DNA from: Clostridium sp. | GTDB taxonomy: Bacteria > Bacillota > Clostridia > Oscillospirales > Ruminococcaceae | Assembly (NCBI GenBank): GCA_023664445.1 | Contig: JAMPFN010000013.1 | Location: 1-47,834 of the forward strand | Length of the DNA stretch: 47,834 nucleotides | Direction of reading: 5' to 3' | Shown here: in pieces, positions 43,465-47,834 of the stretch | How positions within the stretch are numbered: position 1 is the stretch's first letter | Layout of the letters: each line of letters begins with the position of its first letter | Translations under genes and position numbers: made by a program | The notes under the pieces: generated by a model | Told to the model about the DNA's origin: nothing | Database searches by the model: none | Seen by the model: the letters and a program-made list of their open reading frames with translations, nothing else

Positions 43465-43602
43465 TTATTTCTTCAGCTTTTTTAAAGCTTCGGGTTCTTT
43501 AGGCTGATGATAACCGCCCAAAGATGCTGAACTTGATGCGTTAACAGCCGCTTTTTTTACTAACTGAGCTGCCGCCGTGCATATCGCATTTTTAATCTTC
43601 AT
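43465..43602 (-). CDS. agrD: AgrD-type autoinducer precursor (serine lactone type)
   Basis: A 45-residue peptide: an amphipathic N-terminus (MKIKNAICTAAAQLVKKAAV), then NASSSASLGGY and the AgrD C-terminal tail HQPKEPEALKKLKK, which matches the QPxEP tails of clostridial AgrD. There is no cysteine near the cleavage site. By analogy with C. perfringens (CLWFT before HQPEEP), the ring would be Ser-Leu-Gly-Gly-Tyr, a lactone. GAGGTGA inside agrB precedes the ATG, which overlaps agrB by 11 bases. Confidence 0.85.
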   Translation of the reverse strand: MKIKNAICTAAAQLVKKAAVNASSSASLGGYHQPKEPEALKKLKK

Positions 43603-44182
43603 GCTTTTTCACCTCAACTTCCTTCATTAGCTTTGCAACTAGCATCGCTAACGAAACCGATAGCATAGCCAATATTATTATAATTGAAACAGTTTTATAT
43701 ATAAACATTAATAAAACTGCAATTACCGTAAAAATTAAAGAAAAAAATATTGCAATTTTTCTATATTTATTTACTTCCTTTTTTTCTAAGGGTTTATTTT
43801 CATTTTCAATTGGCGCTAACCAGAATATTAATATATTTGAAATTATAATAGCGGTAACATAGAATGTCATATTTGTTATAGAAATATTTTTTATTAACAG
43901 TACGACTATCCATATATTTAATGTAAAAATAAGATTACATCTTAAATGCGTTTTTGCATGATAACCACCGCAGTATTTTCGCATCACTAAAAAAACAAGA
44001 TAAAATATAAATATATTAAGAAACTCATTTGTCAGTATTCCACTCAAAACTACTATAATAAGATTGGTCAATGCTGACAATATTGCTTCGCACCCATAGA
44101 CATATATTTCATGTTCGTTTTTATCAATAATACCTTTTCTGATAAAAAAATCAGCTATTATATTTGCAAGACCGGTAATCAT
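43592..44182 (-). CDS. agrB: AgrB-type autoinducer processing protease
   Basis: A 196-residue membrane protein with the AgrB signature KYCGGYHAKTHLRC: His75 and Cys82, seven residues apart, as in the catalytic pair of S. aureus AgrB. Four to six helices surround it. It cleaves AgrD at its C-terminal tail and forms the ring. It is preceded by the quorum-controlled promoter and overlaps agrD. Confidence 0.93.
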   Translation of the reverse strand: MITGLANIIADFFIRKGIIDKNEHEIYVYGCEAILSALTNLIIVVLSGILTNEFLNIFIFYLVFLVMRKYCGGYHAKTHLRCNLIFTLNIWIVVLLIKNISITNMTFYVTAIIISNILIFWLAPIENENKPLEKKEVNKYRKIAIFFSLIFTVIAVLLMFIYKTVSIIIILAMLSVSLAMLVAKLMKEVEVKKHED

Positions 44183-44204
44183 TTTTTAATCACCTCTTGC
44201 AAAT

Positions 44205-44233
44205 ATAATAGCTTTTATTTCTGAAAAAGTCAA
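44205..44233 (-). promoter_or_regulatory. agrBD promoter
   Basis: TTGACT at 44228-44233 and TATTAT at 44205-44210 on the minus strand, spaced 17 nt. It is a sound promoter with an activator site directly upstream. Confidence 0.8.
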
Positions 44234-44242
44234 TACAAAATG

Positions 44243-44273
44243 CGTGTTTGGTAGTTTTCGCTTCGTGTTTGGT
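44243..44273 (-). promoter_or_regulatory. Paired AgrA (LytTR) binding repeats
   Basis: Two identical 10-bp direct repeats, CGTGTTTGGT on the plus strand (44243-44252 and 44264-44273), lie 21 bp apart. That is two DNA turns and the spacing used by LytTR regulators such as AgrA and ComE. They stand 10 bp upstream of the -35 of agrBD. Confidence 0.75.
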
Positions 44274-44278
44274 ATATA

Positions 44279-45592
44279 TTAAAAAGATTTAATCATAATA
44301 TTGGTAATAAACATATTTCCATTTTCATAAAATTCGATCATTCCATCATACTTTTCCGTTATATTTTTCATAGACTGCGTTCCCAATCCATGAAGTCCGG
44401 AGCCTTTTTTAGTTGTTTTCAACTCCGAATTATTTTCTAATACAGATGATCTGATCGTATTGCCAATAGTTATACCCAGATAGTTTCTTTTGTTTTCAAT
44501 ATTGACCTTTATCCGACCGCTTTGCTGCTTAATACATGATTCAATTGCGTTATCTATAGCATTAGAGAATAAACGAATTATATCATTTTCATCAAAACCA
44601 CAGAAATCCGTATTAATATTACATACAATATCTATGTTTTTTTCTCTTGCTAAATTCAGCTTGACATTTATAACTGCGTCAATGATTTCATTGCCGGTTT
44701 TTATATACTCATGAAATTGGTTCAGCTTGGTATCGGTAATCTTAGTTATATATTTTTTTGCTTCATCATTTTGATTGTTTTCAATAAAATTGAAAACACA
44801 TAAAAGTTCGTTTTTTAAATCATGCTGTAAAATTTGAAGATTGTGATATATTGTCTGAACAGAATCATATGATTTTTTCTGTTCTTCATACTGCATTTCC
44901 ATTATTGAATATTTAAATTTTTCCCTGTTTTTCTTTGCAATCATTCCAAACAGTAAAAAAACTGTAATATTGATAACAGCAAGTCCTATTAAAAGGGTTA
45001 TTAAAAACTTATCGGTACTGTTTGAATTTTCACTATAGTATAATTCTCCGGAAAAACCTATAATTATTGCAGATATTACGAATATCATTGATACTGCTAT
45101 AAGTTCCTGTTTATTTAAAAATGCGTCTTTAGGCTTTGCAGTCTTTAAAACAAACCTTGTTAAGATAAAAAATGTGAATTTTGTTATAAACAGCAAAAAG
45201 ATTCTTAAAACATTACCCGATTCAAGTAAATCAGTGGGCAGATAATTAAAAATATTTGAAGCTATCATACTGACAATTAAATTTATAAACAATATTGACA
45301 TTGAGGTTATAATCGGGGTTATTACTTTGTAAATAATACTGCCTTTCATAAAGATTATTGTATAAACCGTAAAAAGAAAAATATATCCCAGATCCAATGC
45401 TGCTGAATATTTAACTGCAATAAATGATGCGATAATCATATAACCGTTTATCAGTACAAATGAAAAAATCAAGTGTATTATGTTTTTCATTCCGTTCAGC
45501 TTACTCCCAAAGAGTTTATTGATAAACTCCATCATAATTGCAGTTTCTGTCATGGTAGCTGCAATTTCACAAGTTCTATATATTATATTCAT
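44279..45592 (-). CDS. agrC: AgrC-type sensor histidine kinase
   Basis: A 437-residue protein with six or seven N-terminal helices (1-220), a coiled-coil linker, and the kinase domain starting at LQHDLKNELLCVFNFI, with phospho-acceptor His257. The GHKL part has NAIDNAIESC (N box) and GSGLHGLGTQSM. It senses the peptide signal and feeds AgrA. Its ATG shares one base with the agrA stop (TAATG). It ends just before the AgrA sites of agrBD. Confidence 0.9.
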   Translation of the reverse strand: MNIIYRTCEIAATMTETAIMMEFINKLFGSKLNGMKNIIHLIFSFVLINGYMIIASFIAVKYSAALDLGYIFLFTVYTIIFMKGSIIYKVITPIITSMSILFINLIVSMIASNIFNYLPTDLLESGNVLRIFLLFITKFTFFILTRFVLKTAKPKDAFLNKQELIAVSMIFVISAIIIGFSGELYYSENSNSTDKFLITLLIGLAVINITVFLLFGMIAKKNREKFKYSIMEMQYEEQKKSYDSVQTIYHNLQILQHDLKNELLCVFNFIENNQNDEAKKYITKITDTKLNQFHEYIKTGNEIIDAVINVKLNLAREKNIDIVCNINTDFCGFDENDIIRLFSNAIDNAIESCIKQQSGRIKVNIENKRNYLGITIGNTIRSSVLENNSELKTTKKGSGLHGLGTQSMKNITEKYDGMIEFYENGNMFITNIMIKSF

Positions 45593-46302
45593 TACATACT
45601 CCTCATAATTTTTTGAAATTTATTTTTTACATCCTTCTTCCTGCTTCTGCTTAATGTAATATGCTTTCCGGTGGTAAGTTCAATATTATCATTATTGATT
45701 GAGAATATGTAATGACAATTTACAATTATTCCTGAATGACATCTTACAAAAATTTCATCCGAAAGTATTCCCGACAGCTTTTCAAGAGTATAAAAAATTT
45801 TTATCTTATCACCTGATTTATTGTAAAGATAAACATTATGATCATTAGACTCAATATACACGATATCCGGCGGAATAAATGTTTTCTCACCTTTTTCGGT
45901 TTTAAGAAAGTATTTTGTGATCCTGTTTTTGGCTTTGTTGTACAATCTGCACATTTCTTCCTCAATCTCAAGTTCAAAAAATTCCTTTCTTATAAAAGCA
46001 GAAATATCATATCTTAACGCCCTGTATACAAGATCATTTCGATTAGTGATTATTGCTATTACAGCATTGATATTATTTTTTCTGATAATTTCTGCTGTCT
46101 GCATCCCATCAAGTTCCGGCATTTCAAGATCAAGAAAAATCAAATCATAATTCTGTATCTTATCCGCCTCAATTATTTCATGCCCATTAGTATATTTAAT
46201 AATTTTAGCATCGTATTTATATTTTTTTAGAATTGCCGATATCATGTTTGAAATGTAATCCAAAACTTTTTTTTCATCGTCCACTACAGCAATCCTTATC
46301 AT
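45592..46302 (-). CDS. agrA: AgrA-type LytTR response regulator
   Basis: A 236-residue protein. The receiver has VVDDEKKVLD and phospho-acceptor Asp58 in FLDLEMPELDG. A LytTR DNA-binding domain (about 140-235) follows, with VYIESNDHNVYLY and VRCHSGIIVN. GGGAGGTG supports the ATG at 46302 over an upstream GTG. It should bind the paired repeats at 44243-44273. It is the first gene of the locus and has its own promoter at 46326-46354. Confidence 0.93.
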   Translation of the reverse strand: MIRIAVVDDEKKVLDYISNMISAILKKYKYDAKIIKYTNGHEIIEADKIQNYDLIFLDLEMPELDGMQTAEIIRKNNINAVIAIITNRNDLVYRALRYDISAFIRKEFFELEIEEEMCRLYNKAKNRITKYFLKTEKGEKTFIPPDIVYIESNDHNVYLYNKSGDKIKIFYTLEKLSGILSDEIFVRCHSGIIVNCHYIFSINNDNIELTTGKHITLSRSRKKDVKNKFQKIMRSM

Positions 46303-46325
46303 AGATCCCACCTCCCATATTCACA

Positions 46326-46354
46326 ATAATACCACACATTTACATATATTTCAA
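46326..46354 (-). promoter_or_regulatory. agrA promoter
   Basis: TTGAAA at 46349-46354 and TATTAT at 46326-46331 on the minus strand, spaced 17 nt. It lies outside the inverted-repeat segment. Confidence 0.7.
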
Positions 46355-46372
46355 GAAATTTTTCGTAAAACC

Positions 46373-46427
46373 TGTGATATAATAGAACGTAGGGAAGTCG
46401 TTTTGACTTTCGTCAATTCCACCAATT
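46373..46427 (+). repeat. 55-bp inverted repeat, left copy
   Basis: The 55 bases beginning TGTGATATAATAGAACG and ending CCACCAATT are an exact reverse complement of 47780-47834. The sequence also holds an AAGTC/GACTT inner palindrome, such as a recombinase core site might have. It lies between the agrA promoter and the recombinase gene. Confidence 0.9.
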
Positions 46428-46504
46428 AGTAAAATCAAAGCCGTAGACAGCGCAGAATAGGCGTTGTTAATAAAACCAATTACAATATTTTGACGGTTAA
46501 AAGA

Positions 46505-47605
46505 TTAAGCGGTAAGTTTTAATCTGTTAACATAATTTTTCTTCATCTGCATGGAAGAATGAACATAACGATTGAGAGTAATGCTTGCGTCCGCATGACC
46601 GAGCAGTTCGCTGAGAGTCTTTGGATCAAACCCGTTTTCAATGCAAACGGTCGCATAGGTATGGCGAAGCAAATGAAAGTTTACGTTTCTGATATTACAA
46701 ATTTTCAGAATTGCCTTGAAGCGATTCTGCATAGTTCTCGGCTCGGTAGGCTTGCACATTCCGGTAATGATGTAAAAATCATTACCTTTTCTTTTTAATT
46801 TTAAAATTGCAAGTAAAAAGTCAGGAATAGGAACGATGCGAATAGAGCTTTTGCTTTTCGGAGAACCGATAACAACTTCCGATTTACCATGCTTGTTGAT
46901 TCTCTGAACGGTTCTGCTGACAGAAATTGTTCCGTTTTCAAAATCAATATCGCCCCACTTCAGACCGCAAAGCTCGCCTACACGAAGTCCGGTAAACAGA
47001 CAAAGCAGTACAGAAATATTTGTGTTATTTTGATTGTGAATCAGATAATTTTCAAGTCTTTTTCTTTCAAAAGCGTTCAGCACGTCAGTTTGTTTTTTCT
47101 CAATTTTAGGCATAGTAAAATGGGTTTCACGAACCCCATATTCTCTCGCCGCATAAGCTTCAATGCTGCGGTAAACGGTCATGATATCACGAACGGATTT
47201 GGCAGACAGACCGCCTTTGCCATTTAGTCTGCCGTGATTTAACTTGTGGTGAATGAAATCGTTAAGTTTGCTTGTGGTCAGATTTTGCATATACTCGCCG
47301 CCTAAGATCGGCAGAATATGCTTTAAAATAATGTTCTCATAGTTGGCGTAGCTTGATTCCTTAACGCGCAGCTTTGCAGAGGAAAGCCATTGCTGCGCCG
47401 CATCACGAACAGTCAGTTTTATTGCAGAAACGCTGTGATTTTGTTTTATCGAATACAGCTCAGACATCTTTTCCTTGACCTCGGATAGCGTTCTTGCATA
47501 AACGGACTTATACTTGATTTTTCCGTTATCCTGATAACCGACAGGGACACGTCCCTCAAACCGACCGTCTTTGCGTTTATATATATTGCTCCCTCTTTTA
47601 GCCAT
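46505..47605 (-). CDS. Tyrosine recombinase (integrase family)
   Basis: A 366-residue enzyme with the full catalytic set: TGLRVGEL (Arg208), SPKSKSS (Lys250/252), HLLRHTYA (His311, Arg314), LGHADAS (His337) and NRYVHSS (nucleophile Tyr347). The N-terminal arm-binding and SAM-like core-binding domains come first. GGGAGG precedes the ATG. It is unlike the two integrase remnants near 25 kb in its C-terminal sequence. It lies alone between the two inverted repeats. Confidence 0.93.
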   Translation of the reverse strand: MAKRGSNIYKRKDGRFEGRVPVGYQDNGKIKYKSVYARTLSEVKEKMSELYSIKQNHSVSAIKLTVRDAAQQWLSSAKLRVKESSYANYENIILKHILPILGGEYMQNLTTSKLNDFIHHKLNHGRLNGKGGLSAKSVRDIMTVYRSIEAYAAREYGVRETHFTMPKIEKKQTDVLNAFERKRLENYLIHNQNNTNISVLLCLFTGLRVGELCGLKWGDIDFENGTISVSRTVQRINKHGKSEVVIGSPKSKSSIRIVPIPDFLLAILKLKRKGNDFYIITGMCKPTEPRTMQNRFKAILKICNIRNVNFHLLRHTYATVCIENGFDPKTLSELLGHADASITLNRYVHSSMQMKKNYVNRLKLTA

Positions 47606-47698
47606 ATAATCCTCCCGTTCCGACTGAAATGTGACGGTTTAAAAGCTTGAAATTTTGCATTTCAATCCACTTTTCAGCTTTAATTTTTCAAAAAACAC

Positions 47699-47726
47699 TT
47701 TACATTTACAAAAATTGTGCTATAAT
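47699..47726 (+). promoter_or_regulatory. Outward promoter inside the inverted-repeat segment
   Basis: TTTACA at 47699-47704, TATAAT at 47721-47726 with TG upstream (TGTGCTATAAT), spaced 16 nt. It points right, away from agrA. Inversion of the segment would turn it toward agrA. A minus-strand TTGACA lies at 47760-47765 and could serve the recombinase gene. Confidence 0.65.
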
Positions 47727-47779
47727 AATCATATATTATCATTAAATTCACTCGAAAATTGTCAAAAAACGCCTTCATC

Positions 47780-47834
47780 AATTGGTGGAATTGACGAAAG
47801 TCAAAACGACTTCCCTACGTTCTATTATATCACA
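47780..47834 (-). repeat. 55-bp inverted repeat, right copy
   Basis: The exact reverse complement of 46373-46427. The window ends on its last base, which looks like a contig broken at this repeat. Confidence 0.9.

Larger units (their letters stand above)
46373..47834. mobile_element. Possible invertible segment with its recombinase
   Basis: A 1462-bp stretch bounded by perfect 55-bp inverted repeats. It holds only a tyrosine recombinase gene and about 250 bp of promoter-like DNA. Inverted sites with a site-specific recombinase are the plan of phase-variable switches; a tyrosine-recombinase element with terminal inverted repeats is the alternative. The right repeat reaches the window end, so it may extend further. 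Confidence 0.55.

Noticed and set aside
46373..46427. Repeat-borne promoter (TGTGATATAAT) as the switch promoter
   Set aside because: The extended -10 is good but no acceptable -35 lies 16-18 bases upstream of the left copy; the promoter at 47699-47726 is better.

Overview
The window looks like one contig of an AT-rich, anaerobic Gram-positive bacterium of the Clostridia, most likely the Ruminococcus/Oscillospiraceae group. The evidence is an oxygen-independent ribonucleotide reductase under NrdR boxes, a THF riboswitch on a folT-type ECF gene, a SpoIIM-like protein, the block pfkA-dnaE-whiA-rapZ-murB-PHP-hprK, strong AGGAGG ribosome sites and TTGACA/TATAAT promoters. Both ends stop in sequences repeated elsewhere in the window (1-55 matches 25130-25185; 47780-47834 is the inverted copy of 46373-46427). 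This is what an assembly break at repeats would give. Taxonomy is inferred from gene content only.

1-24.6 kb is mostly core chromosome: tRNA-Leu(UAA); small membrane and lipoprotein genes; nrdG and nrdD separated by hairpin-rich intergenic repeats; tRNA-Gln(UUG); then, nearly all on the minus strand, pnp and rpsO, a YesL-like and a SpoIIM-like membrane protein, proC, a folate ECF S component behind a THF riboswitch, pfkA, dnaE, whiA, rapZ, murB, a PHP hydrolase, hprK, hemW, a CxxC protein and lepA. The metabolic theme is anaerobic DNA-precursor supply, glycolysis with HPr-kinase control, and cell wall synthesis.

24.6-38.6 kb is accessory. It begins with arm-site-like repeats and the 3' ends of two tyrosine integrase genes fused head to head. 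Next come a 1080-residue HD plus GHKL-ATPase protein that resembles a conflict/defence protein, an IS110-family element with a structured leader that should be its bridge RNA, and an apparently empty AT-rich stretch. After that is a left-pointing mobile-element module: sigma-like factor, MazF killed by a nonsense codon, two tiny proteins, a serine recombinase, a catalytic-domain-less recombinase relative, a second serine recombinase, an amidoligase, a GGCT-like protein and a 77-residue protein.

38.7-47.8 kb is a quorum-sensing locus: agrA-agrC, then agrB-agrD behind a promoter with two direct repeats 21 bp apart (an AgrA/LytTR-type site), then a secreted protein, a lipoprotein, an ABC exporter with three permeases and a second secreted protein. 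AgrD has no cysteine, so its signal is predicted to be a serine lactone. Upstream of agrA sits a lone tyrosine recombinase bounded by perfect 55-bp inverted repeats, with a good promoter inside pointing outward to the right. This geometry suggests an invertible segment beside a quorum-sensing operon and is the most interesting candidate system here.
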